Shown: positions 8,849 through 17,726, counted from the first letter of the stretch. The stretch: 64,000 bases of DNA from Antricoccus suffuscus (GCF_003003235.1 NZ_PVUE01000002.1:1-64000); one strand, 5' to 3'. The notes: a model not told the origin generated them from the letters alone. Made by a program: numbers and translations.

Positions 8849-9820
8849 ATGAGTTCTCGCCGACTGTGTATCCAAATTTCGACAGCCGTTGTGGGGGCAC
8901 TGCTTCTCACTGCCTGCTCGGGAGGTATTGACCTCCAACACGGCGACGCCGAGTCGAGTAGCAGTAGTAGTACGCCGTCCACACCGGCCGCGCCAAACCA
9001 GCTGTTGCGCGTAGGACTGAGCCGAATCAGCGCCAATGCGGTCGAGAAGACCAGGTACATCGAGTTTGGTGAGTCAAAGCGGCTGGCCGTTCTCGCGGAT
9101 CAAGATAAAGGCGCTTGGAATATCATGACCCAACTCGGTGCCACATCTTTGCAGACGGGCCCCGGAGTTGCCGAGAAGCTCGCTCTAAGTCTCAACGCTG
9201 CCGACTACGCGATTTCGGCGGGTCCCGCGCCAGCTATGGTCACGCTCATCGCGGGTGGGCAGGACGGTGAGGAGGTCAAGTCCGCGGCCGGGTCCCTTGG
9301 ATACGAGGGCGACGACGTGCTGAGCCAGAAGATGGACGTCACCAAGCCGATCACGGTCCAGATCGCGCAGGTGCAGCCGAAGGGCGACGACATCGTGCTT
9401 GGTTCTGCGGACGCGGACATGGCGCTCGTCGATTCGAAGGACGACAGCCTCGCCGACGACGCCGAAATTGTCGCGGTTAGCGATTGCCTCGGTGACGTTG
9501 TCGCGGCGTTCATCACAGATATCGGCACCGACGATCACCTAGTTGCCGTGGGCGTTCGCGCGATTGGCAAAGGTGTCACCTCGATGTTGTGCGTGAAGAC
9601 CGACGATGACGCTGCCGCGAAAGACCTTGAAGGCAAAGTCAAGGACGATCTTGCCTCTGGCGACACGGCGAACGGCAAGAAGTACGCCGACTACTTCGAG
9701 GGCTCCAGCGTGACAGTCCTGAGCGACGGAGTCGTTCAGGCGAAGCTGCCGCACGCATCAGACACGAAGCCGTCCATCATGCACCAGATGCTGACTCAAG
9801 TCGATCTGCCTGGATTCTAA
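8849..9820 (+). CDS. Secreted lipoprotein of unknown function (paralogue 2)
   Basis: A 323-residue predicted lipoprotein with lipobox LLTAC and a serine-rich linker after the lipidated cysteine. The mature part is a clear paralogue of the product of 7695-8681: similar spacing, an LSRISAN/LSRFDSS region, the QPKGDD strand, DCLGDVVAA, and SMLCVK with the second cysteine. Overall divergence is substantial, so the duplication is not recent. The ATG at 8849 begins ten bases after the ligase remnant. The 3' end is only four bases from the convergent CoA-binding gene. Function unknown. Confidence 0.75.
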   Translation: MSSRRLCIQISTAVVGALLLTACSGGIDLQHGDAESSSSSSTPSTPAAPNQLLRVGLSRISANAVEKTRYIEFGESKRLAVLADQDKGAWNIMTQLGATSLQTGPGVAEKLALSLNAADYAISAGPAPAMVTLIAGGQDGEEVKSAAGSLGYEGDDVLSQKMDVTKPITVQIAQVQPKGDDIVLGSADADMALVDSKDDSLADDAEIVAVSDCLGDVVAAFITDIGTDDHLVAVGVRAIGKGVTSMLCVKTDDDAAAKDLEGKVKDDLASGDTANGKKYADYFEGSSVTVLSDGVVQAKLPHASDTKPSIMHQMLTQVDLPGF

Positions 9821-9824
9821 GCGC

Positions 9825-10391
9825 TCAACGGACGGTACGTCGGCTGGTGATCTGGCCGGTATCGAAGCCCATTAGGTGCAGCCCGCCGTGGAAGCGGGCG
9901 TGTTCGATCTTGATGCAGCGGTCCATGACGACGCTCATTCCGAGTTGTTCAGCGCGGCGTGCAGCGTCTTCGTTCCAGATGCCCAGCTGGACCCAGATTG
10001 CTTTGGCGCCGACCGCGTGGGCGTCCTCGACAACTGCCGGTACGTCGGCTGCCTTACGGAAAACGTCAACGATGTCGGGCACTTCGGGCAATGAAGCGAG
10101 GTCCGGGTAGACCTTTTGGCCGAGGATCGTGTCGGCGTTCGGGTTGACGAAGTACACCTTGTAATCGGTGGACTGCAACAGGTAGGTGCCGACGAAGTAG
10201 CTCGAGCGGGCCGGGTTTGCGGAGGCGCCGACCACTGCGATCGACTTCGCCGAACGCAGTAACTTGATGCGGTCTGTGGCGCTCGGTCCATCCCAGCTGC
10301 GCTCCGGGTTGTGCAACTTCGCCAGCGGAGAGTCCGCGGGGACCTCGAAGCTCAGCCCGTTTGGCAGGGTTGTGGTCACAGTTGGTGTCAT
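9825..10391 (-). CDS. CoA-binding domain protein (YccU-like)
   Basis: A 188-residue protein with a Rossmann-type CoA-binding domain. The nucleotide-binding segment SIAVVGASANPARSSYFVG lies near residue 50, followed by YFVNPNADTILG and the later AIWVQLGIWNEDAA strand-helix. The family is widespread and poorly characterised, resembling the CoA-binding domain of succinyl-CoA synthetase alpha. The ATG overlaps the TGA of the upstream metY gene (ATGA), indicating translational coupling and a possible role linked to sulfur amino acid or acyl-CoA metabolism. Confidence 0.87.
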   Translation of the reverse strand: MTPTVTTTLPNGLSFEVPADSPLAKLHNPERSWDGPSATDRIKLLRSAKSIAVVGASANPARSSYFVGTYLLQSTDYKVYFVNPNADTILGQKVYPDLASLPEVPDIVDVFRKAADVPAVVEDAHAVGAKAIWVQLGIWNEDAARRAEQLGMSVVMDRCIKIEHARFHGGLHLMGFDTGQITSRRTVR

Positions 10392-11683
10392 GATGTTGCC
10401 TCCGTTGCACTGGCAAGCGCTTGGTCGAGGTCGTAGATGATGTCCTCGACGTCCTCGATACCCACACTAAGTCGCACGAGTCCCGGCTGCACGCCGCCAT
10501 CGATCAGCTGCTGTTCGGTGAGTTGTGCGTGCGTGGTCGAGGCCGGGTGAATGATGAGCGTCTTGGTGTCACCAATGTTGGCGACATGGCTGGCCAAGTT
10601 GACCGCCTCGATGAGGCCGCGACCGACCTCTCGTCCGCCCTTCACGCCGAAGCTGAACACCGCGCCTGGCCCTTTTGGTAGGTATTTCTTAGCGCGCTCG
10701 TGATGAGGGTGCGAAGGCAGCCCGGCCCAGTTGACGTATTCGATCCGGTCGTCCGCGTCCAGCCATTCTGCGACGGCACGAGCGTTGTCCATGTGGGACT
10801 GCATCCGAATCGGAAGTGTCTCGACGCCTTGTGCGAGTAGTGCGGCCGATTGCGGCGCGAGGGTAGGGCCGATGTCGCGCAACTGCTCGGCACGCAGCCG
10901 GGTGAGGAACGCATACTCAGCGAAGTTGTCCGCCCAGGTCAATCCGCCGTACGACGCCACCGGCTCGTGGAACAGGGGGAACTTCTCGCTGGACCAGTCA
11001 AAACGGCCGGACTCCACGACAACGCCGCCCAGCGTCGTGCCGTGGCCGCCGAGGAACTTGGTGGCCGAGTGTGTGACGATGTCGGCACCCCAGTCAATGG
11101 GACGGCAAAGGTACGGCGTCGCGATCGTCGAGTCGATGATCAACGGGATCCCGGCGGCGTGTGCCACTTCTGAGAGTCCTTCTATATCCGCGATCTCGCC
11201 GGACGGGTTCGCGATAGACTCAGCGAACAGCAGCTTCGTTTCGTTGGTGATCGCGGCGGCGTACGCTGCCGGATCGTCGCTCTGCACAAACGTGGTCTTG
11301 ACGCCAAACCGGCCCAGCGTCACGTCGAGTTGCGTGATCGATCCGCCGTACAGACCTGCCGATGCGACGATGTGATCACCGCTTCCAGCGAGTGAGGTAA
11401 ACGTGATGTACTGCGCGGCGAGCCCACTCGACGTGGCGACGGCGCCGATCCCGCCCTCGAGGCTTGCGATCCGCTCCTCAAACGAGGCAACGGTCGGGTT
11501 GCCGAGCCGGGAGTAGATATTGCCGTATTTCTGCAATGCAAAACGAGCGGCGGCATCGTCCGTGTCGTCAAAGACGAACGCTGTCGTCTGGTAGATCGGT
11601 AATGCCCGAGAGCCGTGAACGGCGTCCGGAATGTTGCCCGCGTGTATCGCTCTTGTTTTGAATCCGTATTCGCGATCAGCCAT
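10388..11683 (-). CDS. metY: O-acetylhomoserine sulfhydrylase, MetY type
   Basis: A 431-residue PLP enzyme of the Cys/Met metabolism family, predicted to form homocysteine from O-acetylhomoserine and sulfide (some members also use O-acetylserine). Markers are TRAIHAGNIPD at the N-terminus, YSRLGNPTV, the phosphate-binding region ATSSGLAAQ, and the Schiff-base lysine in SATKFLGGHGT. The ATG at 11683 starts the family-typical MADREYGFKTRAIHAG; the longer frame to 11782 adds an unrelated stretch. Translationally coupled to the CoA-binding gene. No SAM riboswitch fits into the short 125-base divergent spacer. Confidence 0.92.
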   Translation of the reverse strand: MADREYGFKTRAIHAGNIPDAVHGSRALPIYQTTAFVFDDTDDAAARFALQKYGNIYSRLGNPTVASFEERIASLEGGIGAVATSSGLAAQYITFTSLAGSGDHIVASAGLYGGSITQLDVTLGRFGVKTTFVQSDDPAAYAAAITNETKLLFAESIANPSGEIADIEGLSEVAHAAGIPLIIDSTIATPYLCRPIDWGADIVTHSATKFLGGHGTTLGGVVVESGRFDWSSEKFPLFHEPVASYGGLTWADNFAEYAFLTRLRAEQLRDIGPTLAPQSAALLAQGVETLPIRMQSHMDNARAVAEWLDADDRIEYVNWAGLPSHPHHERAKKYLPKGPGAVFSFGVKGGREVGRGLIEAVNLASHVANIGDTKTLIIHPASTTHAQLTEQQLIDGGVQPGLVRLSVGIEDVEDIIYDLDQALASATEATS

Positions 11684-11808
11684 GGCTCCCACGCTACCGG
11701 AGCGCATTTGGAGCAGACGAGGCCGAGCGAGGCTGGGCGTGTAGGCATTTGGCGGGGTGTGGTCAGATAAGGAGCCGGACAAGTTGTCACGATGAACGAG
11801 GTGCGCGG

Positions 11809-13011
11809 TTGAAGAAGATATTTGAAGGTCTCAAGGTCATCGATTGCGCGAGTTTCATCGCCGCCCCGGCCGCGGCGGCCGTGTTGTCCGACTTCGGTGC
11901 CGACGTAATCAAAATAGAGCCGCCCGGTGCGGGCGATCCGGGTCGTCAGCTCTATACCTTCCCCGGCATGCCAAAAAGCGAACTCAACTACAGCTGGATG
12001 ATGGATAACCGCAGCAAACGGGGCCTGGCGCTGGACCTGACAAAGCCGGCAGGTCAGGCAGTGATCCACAAGTTGGTAGGGGACGCGGACGTCTTTCTCA
12101 CCAACTATCCGCTCCCGGTGCGCGACAAGCTCGCGATCGACTACGACACGCTCGCGCTGCTGAACGACCGGCTCGTTTACGCGTCGTTCACGGGATTTGG
12201 CGAGACCGGCGCCGAGGCGACCAAGCCGGGATTTGACATGACCGGGTGGTGGGCGCGTTCAGGGCTCATGGATGCCGTTCGGGAGCATCATGATGCCGAG
12301 CCTGTCCGCTCGTTGCCCGGAATGGGGGACCATCCCTCCGCCATGTCGTTCTTCTCGGCGATCATGATGGGACTTTATGAACGCACCGTGACGGGGAAGG
12401 GTTCGCTGGTTCGATCGTCGCTGGTCTCCAGTGGTGTCTGGGCGAATGGGTTCAATGCGCAGGCCGCCTTGGTAGGGGCGCAGTTCGAGCCGCGTCCGCC
12501 GCGGGCCCAGGGTGGCCGGCCACTGAGCTGCTACTACCGGTGCCGCGACGATAAGTGGATCGTGCTGACGATCCTCAACGAGACGAAGCAATGGCCGATT
12601 CTGGTCGACTGCATTGCGCGCCCAGAGCTTGCCGAGGATCCGCGGTTCGTGACCCAGAAGGACAGGTTCGGCCACGGGCCGGAGCTGATCGGCATCCTCG
12701 ATGAAGTCTTCGCGACTAAGGACCGGTCCGAGTGGCAGCGGATCCTGCTGGACGCCGGGCTTGTCTTCGAAGTAGTCGCCAGTGCCGAAGACATCCCGAA
12801 CGACCAACAGCTGATCGACAACGGCTACTTGGTGCCCATCGTCGATAGCGAATACATGACGGTGGACAGCCCATTGACTGTCGCAGGCACCGAGAAGGCA
12901 CGGCCAACGATGGCGCCGACTCTGGGACAGCACAGCGACGACGTACTTCGCGAGGCAGGGTACGACGACGATGCGATCAAGGATTTGCGCGCCGCGGGCG
13001 TTGTCGCCTGA
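11809..13011 (+). CDS. CaiB/BaiF family (class III) CoA-transferase
   Basis: A 400-residue class III CoA-transferase, expected to move CoA between carboxylic acids. The N-terminus FEGLKVIDCASFIAAPAAA...LSDFGADVIKIEPPGAGDPGR is diagnostic, followed by NRSKRGLALDLTKPAGQAV and the FTGFGETGAEATKPGFDMT region. I favour the TTG at 11809, with GAACGAGG upstream; the frame is open to 11749 but overlaps the start region of metY. It is the first gene of a plus-strand cluster of CoA-ester enzymes, so it probably activates the cluster's substrate. Confidence 0.88.
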   Translation: MKKIFEGLKVIDCASFIAAPAAAAVLSDFGADVIKIEPPGAGDPGRQLYTFPGMPKSELNYSWMMDNRSKRGLALDLTKPAGQAVIHKLVGDADVFLTNYPLPVRDKLAIDYDTLALLNDRLVYASFTGFGETGAEATKPGFDMTGWWARSGLMDAVREHHDAEPVRSLPGMGDHPSAMSFFSAIMMGLYERTVTGKGSLVRSSLVSSGVWANGFNAQAALVGAQFEPRPPRAQGGRPLSCYYRCRDDKWIVLTILNETKQWPILVDCIARPELAEDPRFVTQKDRFGHGPELIGILDEVFATKDRSEWQRILLDAGLVFEVVASAEDIPNDQQLIDNGYLVPIVDSEYMTVDSPLTVAGTEKARPTMAPTLGQHSDDVLREAGYDDDAIKDLRAAGVVA

Positions 13012-13041
13012 CCGGATCCGAGGTTTGATTGCTTCGACACA

Positions 13042-13070
13042 CATATCGACATATATCGGGCATATCGACA
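13042..13070. repeat. Two 10-bp direct repeats in an AT-rich patch upstream of an acyl-CoA dehydrogenase
   Basis: CATATCGACA occurs at 13042-13051 and 13061-13070, 19 bases apart, with related ATATATCGGG between them. The AT-rich character contrasts with the surrounding coding DNA. The 71-base gap sits directly before the dehydrogenase start at 13084. Spacing near two helical turns would fit a regulator operator, but no regulator gene is adjacent. Confidence 0.4.
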
Positions 13071-13083
13071 CATTGGGGAATTG

Positions 13084-14310
13084 ATGAGCGCATTAACCAC
13101 TGCAGATTCCGAACCCGCGCAGCAGTCCGCCGGCCGGGCAATCGCCATCGAGACCGCCCGCCGGGTGGTCGCCGAGCATCCTCCGACAACGACACCGCGA
13201 CGTGAGTTCATGGAAGCCTGCTTTGATGCCGGTCTTGCCTGGATCCAGTTCCCTAAAGGGCTTGGCGGTCTGGGCCTCGAACCGGGCCTACAGGCAGATG
13301 TCGACCGCATCTTGCAGGGGGCCGGTGGGCCCGTGCCGTTTGCGCTCAACCCGATGGGTTATGGCATGGCCGGGCCGACGGTCGAGGCCCACGGCAGCGA
13401 GGACCTTAAGCGACAGTTGCTGCGCCCGCTCTACATCTGTGACGAGATCTGGTGTCAGCTGTTCAGCGAGCCCGGCGCGGGCTCGGACCTGGCGGGCCTG
13501 GCGACCAGCGCGGTCCAGGCGGACGGCGAATGGGTCATCAACGGACAGAAGGTCTGGACCAGTGCAGCGCACAAGGCGCGGCGGGCACTACTGCTGGCGC
13601 GCACCGACCCCGGCGCGCCGAAGCATCGCGGCCTGACCTACTTCGTACTGGACATGCACGATCCCGGCGTCGAGGTGCGACCGCTGCGTCAGATGACTGG
13701 CGAGGCCGAGTTCAACGAGGTCTACATCCGCGACGCCCATATTCCTGATGCCCACCGGCTCGGTGACGTCGGCGAAGGCTGGCGGGTCGCGATGACAACG
13801 CTCATGAATGAGCGCAATGCCATCGGTGGTGGCTCGAGCCTGCGCGGCAGCGGCTCGATTGGGTCGGCGCTGCGATTGTGGAAGGACCGGCCGGACTTGC
13901 GTACGCCGGCGCTCCGCGAACGGCTGCTGTCGCTGTTTGCCCGCGCCGACAGTTCGCGGCTGACCGGGCAGCGGCACCGCGCCGAACGAGGCGATGCCGC
14001 CGCCGGCCCGCGCGGCTCGATCGGCAAGTTGGTGGGTGCCGAGCTCAACCAGGACGTCTACGAGTTCTGCATGGACATGCTCGGCATCGAGGGGACTATC
14101 TACAGCGGTTACCAGCCGCGGCCGGACGGTACGCCGGAACCGACCGATGGCGAGGACTTCGCGCGCAAATTCCTTCGTTCGAGGGCTAACACCATCGAAG
14201 GTGGCACCTCGGAGGTGCTGCGCAACGTCATCGGCGAACGACTGCTTGGGCTCTCCGGAGACATTCGAGTAGACATCGGAAAGGCCTGGCGCGACATCCC
14301 GCGCGGCTGA
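13084..14310 (+). CDS. Acyl-CoA dehydrogenase (FadE-like), catalytic-type subunit
   Basis: A 408-residue flavin-dependent acyl-CoA dehydrogenase for alpha,beta-desaturation of a CoA ester. Visible elements are the FAD-contacting QLFSEPGAGSDLAGL segment near residue 135, the beta-domain WVINGQKVWTSAAH, and a C-terminal NTIEGGTSEVLRNVIGERLLG, where the Glu corresponds to the family's catalytic-base position. The ATG at 13084 follows GGGGAA. It is followed by a second dehydrogenase that lacks the IEGGTSE element, the arrangement known for mycobacterial alpha2-beta2 FadE pairs. Confidence 0.9.
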   Translation: MSALTTADSEPAQQSAGRAIAIETARRVVAEHPPTTTPRREFMEACFDAGLAWIQFPKGLGGLGLEPGLQADVDRILQGAGGPVPFALNPMGYGMAGPTVEAHGSEDLKRQLLRPLYICDEIWCQLFSEPGAGSDLAGLATSAVQADGEWVINGQKVWTSAAHKARRALLLARTDPGAPKHRGLTYFVLDMHDPGVEVRPLRQMTGEAEFNEVYIRDAHIPDAHRLGDVGEGWRVAMTTLMNERNAIGGGSSLRGSGSIGSALRLWKDRPDLRTPALRERLLSLFARADSSRLTGQRHRAERGDAAAGPRGSIGKLVGAELNQDVYEFCMDMLGIEGTIYSGYQPRPDGTPEPTDGEDFARKFLRSRANTIEGGTSEVLRNVIGERLLGLSGDIRVDIGKAWRDIPRG

Positions 14311-14352
14311 CCCACCAACAACCAATCGCTAACTGAACGACGTGGAGGAAAA

Positions 14353-15483
14353 GTGGCCGAGTTCGAGTTCACCGAGGAACAGCGCGACATGCGTGCATTG
14401 GTGCGGACATTCTGCGCCGATGCGTGGCCAGAGACCGAGGTACGTCGGCTCATGGACACCCCCGAGGGTTTCGACCGCGAAGTATGGCGGAGGCTCGGTG
14501 GCGACCTCGGGATTCTCGGTCTGGCGGTGCCGGAGGAGTACGGCGGTGAGGGCCGGGGGATCGTGGATTTGGCGATTATTGCTGAAGAGTGTGGACGTGT
14601 GGTTGCCTGCAGTCCCTTCTTGAGCACCGTCGCCCTGTCGGCGACGGCACTGCTACACAGCGCGGACGAGGGACCTAGGAAGGCCCTCCTTACCGAGATC
14701 ATCACTGGGCAGAAGGTCGTCGCACTCGCGGCCACCGATGCCTCCGGCCAGTGGCAACCGGCTAATGGATCCGTCACGGCCGCTCAGGTGTCCGATGGCT
14801 GGACGCTGACTGGCGCACAGTCTCACGTGATTGATGGTGCGGCGGCGGATGCACTGCTCGTACTGGCGCAGACACCTAGCGGCCCGACACTGTTCTTGGT
14901 CGACCCGTCCGCACCGGGTGTTACCCGCGAGCCACAGACGACTCTGGATCAGACCCGGCGAATGGCCGTCGTGACGTTGCGCGACGCGCCAGGAACCGTT
15001 GTCGGCGCTGTCGGCGGCGGTGACGAGGCAGTGGCGAAGGCCCGCGACGTGGGTGCCGTCGTCCTAGCGGCCGAGGCGGTCGGCGGATCGCAGCGACTGC
15101 TGGACATCTCCGTCGAATATGCGAAGACACGCCTACAGTTCGGCCGGCCCATTGGTGGGTTTCAGGGCGTCAAACATCGCTGTGCCGACATGCTCGTCGC
15201 CGTCGAGGACGCACGGTCGACGGCGTACCACGCGGCGTGGGCCCTTGACGATGACAGCGTTGACGACGCGCGCGTCGCGGTCGACCTCGCGACGGTGGTC
15301 ACCGCAGACGCCTATCGCCGGGTCGCCAAGGACACCGTGCAGGTGCACGGCGGGATCGGCTTCACCTGGGAACATCCCACGCATCTCTACTACAAGCGGG
15401 CCGCGAGCGATGCGGCACTACTCGGCGGACGAGCGGCGGCAAGTGAACGTCTCGCGGCCGGCGTACTCGATGCAGCCTCGTAA
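14353..15483 (+). CDS. Acyl-CoA dehydrogenase (FadE-like), likely partner subunit
   Basis: A 376-residue acyl-CoA dehydrogenase family member. The N-terminus FEFTEEQRDMRALVRTF and C-terminal VQVHGGIGFTWEHPTHLYYKRA are family-typical. The catalytic-Glu motif of the upstream protein (IEGGTSE) has no counterpart, and the middle domain is less conserved. This fits the non-catalytic subunit of a heteromeric dehydrogenase with the product of 13084-14310, by analogy to steroid-catabolic FadE pairs; that is inference. The GTG at 14353 has GGAGGAA immediately upstream. Ten bases separate it from the crotonase gene. Confidence 0.88.
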   Translation: MAEFEFTEEQRDMRALVRTFCADAWPETEVRRLMDTPEGFDREVWRRLGGDLGILGLAVPEEYGGEGRGIVDLAIIAEECGRVVACSPFLSTVALSATALLHSADEGPRKALLTEIITGQKVVALAATDASGQWQPANGSVTAAQVSDGWTLTGAQSHVIDGAAADALLVLAQTPSGPTLFLVDPSAPGVTREPQTTLDQTRRMAVVTLRDAPGTVVGAVGGGDEAVAKARDVGAVVLAAEAVGGSQRLLDISVEYAKTRLQFGRPIGGFQGVKHRCADMLVAVEDARSTAYHAAWALDDDSVDDARVAVDLATVVTADAYRRVAKDTVQVHGGIGFTWEHPTHLYYKRAASDAALLGGRAAASERLAAGVLDAAS

Positions 15484-15493
15484 GGAGATCTGA

Positions 15494-16276
15494 ATGTCTA
15501 GCTCGGTAGTTACCGTTGACGTAGCGGATCGTGTAGCGACGGTGACGCTTAACCGTCCCGAGTCGCGCAACGCCATCAGCCGCGAGCTGAAAGATGAGCT
15601 CGCGCGCGTGATGTCGGACCTGGACACCAACGCGGATGCCGACGTGGTCATTCTGACCGGTGCCGACCCGGCTTTCTGCGCGGGCCTTGACCTAAAGGAA
15701 CTTGGGAGCACGGGCGCCAACCTCGGCGCCGGTTCGGCATCCGAGTCCGCGTCGCCGTACCCGTGGCCGGTGTTGTCGAAACCGGTTATCGGCGCGATCA
15801 ATGGGGTCGCCGTCACGGGTGGTTTCGAGATTGCCCTGAACTGCGACATCCTGATCGCGTCCGAACGCGCCCGCTTCGCCGACACCCACACGCGCGTCGG
15901 CGTGCTGCCGGGCTGGGGGCTATCGGTGCTGCTGCCGTTGCTGGTCGGCCGCGGGTTGGCCCGACGGATGAGCCTGACCGGCGACTTTCTGACCGCGCAG
16001 GATGCGCTCCGGGCCGGGTTGGTAACTGAAGTGGTCGCCCACGAGGACCTGCTGTCGGCCGCCGGCCGGATAGCAGCCTCGATCGTCAGCAACGAGCAGG
16101 ACGCGGTCCGCACCCTGCTGGCGTCCTATCGTGATATTGAGCTGCAGCAAATCGGCGACGGTTACCAGGTCGAGGGCCGCACCGGCCGCGACTGGCTAGC
16201 CCGTGGCTTCGACCCTGCGGAGGTAGAACGCCGCCGCGAAGGCATCCGTGACAGGGGACGCGCACAGACGACTTGA
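15494..16276 (+). CDS. Enoyl-CoA hydratase/isomerase (crotonase) family protein
   Basis: A 260-residue crotonase-fold protein. The oxyanion-hole regions ADPAFCAGLDLKEL (near 55-70) and NGVAVTGGFEIAL (near 98-110) are clear. The two glutamates of classical enoyl-CoA hydratase are not apparent: the first falls in FADTHTRVGVLPGWG and the second in ARRMSLTG, where Arg sits at the usual Glu. It may therefore perform another crotonase reaction. The ATG at 15494 has a strong AAGGAGAT site. It is embedded in the CoA-ester cluster with short gaps. Confidence 0.88.
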   Translation: MSSSVVTVDVADRVATVTLNRPESRNAISRELKDELARVMSDLDTNADADVVILTGADPAFCAGLDLKELGSTGANLGAGSASESASPYPWPVLSKPVIGAINGVAVTGGFEIALNCDILIASERARFADTHTRVGVLPGWGLSVLLPLLVGRGLARRMSLTGDFLTAQDALRAGLVTEVVAHEDLLSAAGRIAASIVSNEQDAVRTLLASYRDIELQQIGDGYQVEGRTGRDWLARGFDPAEVERRREGIRDRGRAQTT

Positions 16277-16313
16277 CGGGAACGTCCCGCAGGCCATTGG
16301 AAAGGACGTACAC

Positions 16314-17714
16314 ATGCTCACCGGAGACCAATACAAGGCATCGCTCTCTGACGGACGGGCCACCTACTTCGAAGGGGAGAGAGTCGAGGACCTCGTCTCT
16401 CATCCGATCCTGGGGCCGGCAGTGCAAAACGTCGCCGACGGCTACGACTGGCTCGCCACCCAAGCGGTCGACGGGCAGAGCCCGCTGAGCGGGATTCCGA
16501 CGTCGCCTCAGGACCTCCGCGACAAGGTCGACCTCGTGCACAAGGCCGGCATGATGGCGCACGTGACCTACACGTCGCTGATGACCCTGACGACAGCGGC
16601 CAGCCGGTTGTCGAAAAGCGCGCCGCAGTACGTCGACAGGATCAACGCCTTCGTCGAGGACGCGCAGCGTCGGGACCTGCGCGTTACGCAGTGCATTACC
16701 GACGCCAAAGGTGATCGGTCGCTGTCGCCTAGTAAACAAGACGACCCCGACTCCTACGTCCGCGTCGTGGAACGGCGTTCGGACGGGGTCGTGATCCGCG
16801 GTGCCAAACTGCACATCACCGCTGCATCATTTGGGCATGAGCTGATGACCATCCCGACCAAGGCTATGCGAGCCGGAGAGGAAGACTACGCTATCGCCGC
16901 AGTCATTCCGGTCAATGCACCTGGTGTCAAGATCATCAATACGACGTACGCACCCAGGCACGACGATCTGCGAGACTTCCCGGTCTCTGGCATTGAGCAC
17001 TTCCCCGAAGGGTTCGTCATTTTCGATGACGTCTTCGTTCCCACCGAGCGGATCCTGCTGGACGGCGAGGTCGAGAGCGCATCTGTGTTCGCGCATTCGC
17101 TCGGGCTGTGGGAACGGCTCGGCGGACTGAGCTCTATGGCGGACGGCTCTGACGTACTGGTTGGCCTCGCACAGTTGATCGCCGAGGCCAATGGACTGGA
17201 TCGCGTCGGACATGTCAAGGAGAAGATCTCCGAGATGATCATCCATGCGACCGTGGTGCGGGCCTGTCTTGAAGCGGCCCTGACCAACGCGGAGACCGGG
17301 ATCTTCGGCGCGGTGTTCCCGAATGAGCTTTACACGAACGCCGGGAAATACACCGGTGCGGCGAACTACAACCTGATGGTGCGGCATCTGCACGATATAG
17401 CCGGAGGCGCGATCGTGACGGCGCCCTCGCGTGCGGACCTCGAGAACCCGGAAGTGGGCGACTTGGCGCGCAAGTACATGTCCACTCGAGGTGACGTGGA
17501 CGGCGAATACCGTACGAGGCTGTTTCACACGATCCGCGACCTGACGGCGGATGCTTATGGCGGCTGGAAGCAGGTCACCAACGTGCAGGCCGGCGGTGGC
17601 CTATACGCCCAGCGAATCGTCACCCGCAAGCATTACGATCTGGCCGCGGCGAAGGGCGCCGCGTTGCGCATCGCCGGTCTCGCCGAGTCCGAGGGTCCGA
17701 GCGGCGGCTTCTAA
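16314..17714 (+). CDS. HpaB-fold / 4-hydroxybutyryl-CoA dehydratase-like enzyme
   Basis: A 466-residue member of the 4-hydroxyphenylacetate 3-hydroxylase (HpaB) superfamily, which has an acyl-CoA-dehydrogenase-like flavin fold. The N-terminus MLTGDQYKASLSDG, TDAKGDRSLSPSKQ near 130, RGAKLHITAASFGHE near 162 and HVKEKISEM near 308 resemble 4-hydroxybutyryl-CoA dehydratase (AbfD) as I recall it. The cluster ligands of AbfD (CxxxC, a His and a later Cys) are absent; the protein has only two cysteines, at about 127 and 298. It is probably a flavin monooxygenase or a cluster-free relative. The ATG at 16314 has GGAAAGGA upstream. Confidence 0.82.
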   Translation: MLTGDQYKASLSDGRATYFEGERVEDLVSHPILGPAVQNVADGYDWLATQAVDGQSPLSGIPTSPQDLRDKVDLVHKAGMMAHVTYTSLMTLTTAASRLSKSAPQYVDRINAFVEDAQRRDLRVTQCITDAKGDRSLSPSKQDDPDSYVRVVERRSDGVVIRGAKLHITAASFGHELMTIPTKAMRAGEEDYAIAAVIPVNAPGVKIINTTYAPRHDDLRDFPVSGIEHFPEGFVIFDDVFVPTERILLDGEVESASVFAHSLGLWERLGGLSSMADGSDVLVGLAQLIAEANGLDRVGHVKEKISEMIIHATVVRACLEAALTNAETGIFGAVFPNELYTNAGKYTGAANYNLMVRHLHDIAGGAIVTAPSRADLENPEVGDLARKYMSTRGDVDGEYRTRLFHTIRDLTADAYGGWKQVTNVQAGGGLYAQRIVTRKHYDLAAAKGAALRIAGLAESEGPSGGF

Positions 17715-17726
17715 CTTGGGCGGACC

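Noticed and set aside
11684-11808. SAM riboswitch before metY
   Set aside because: The spacer is only about 125 bases, is shared with the divergent CaiB gene, and shows no S-box-type paired elements.
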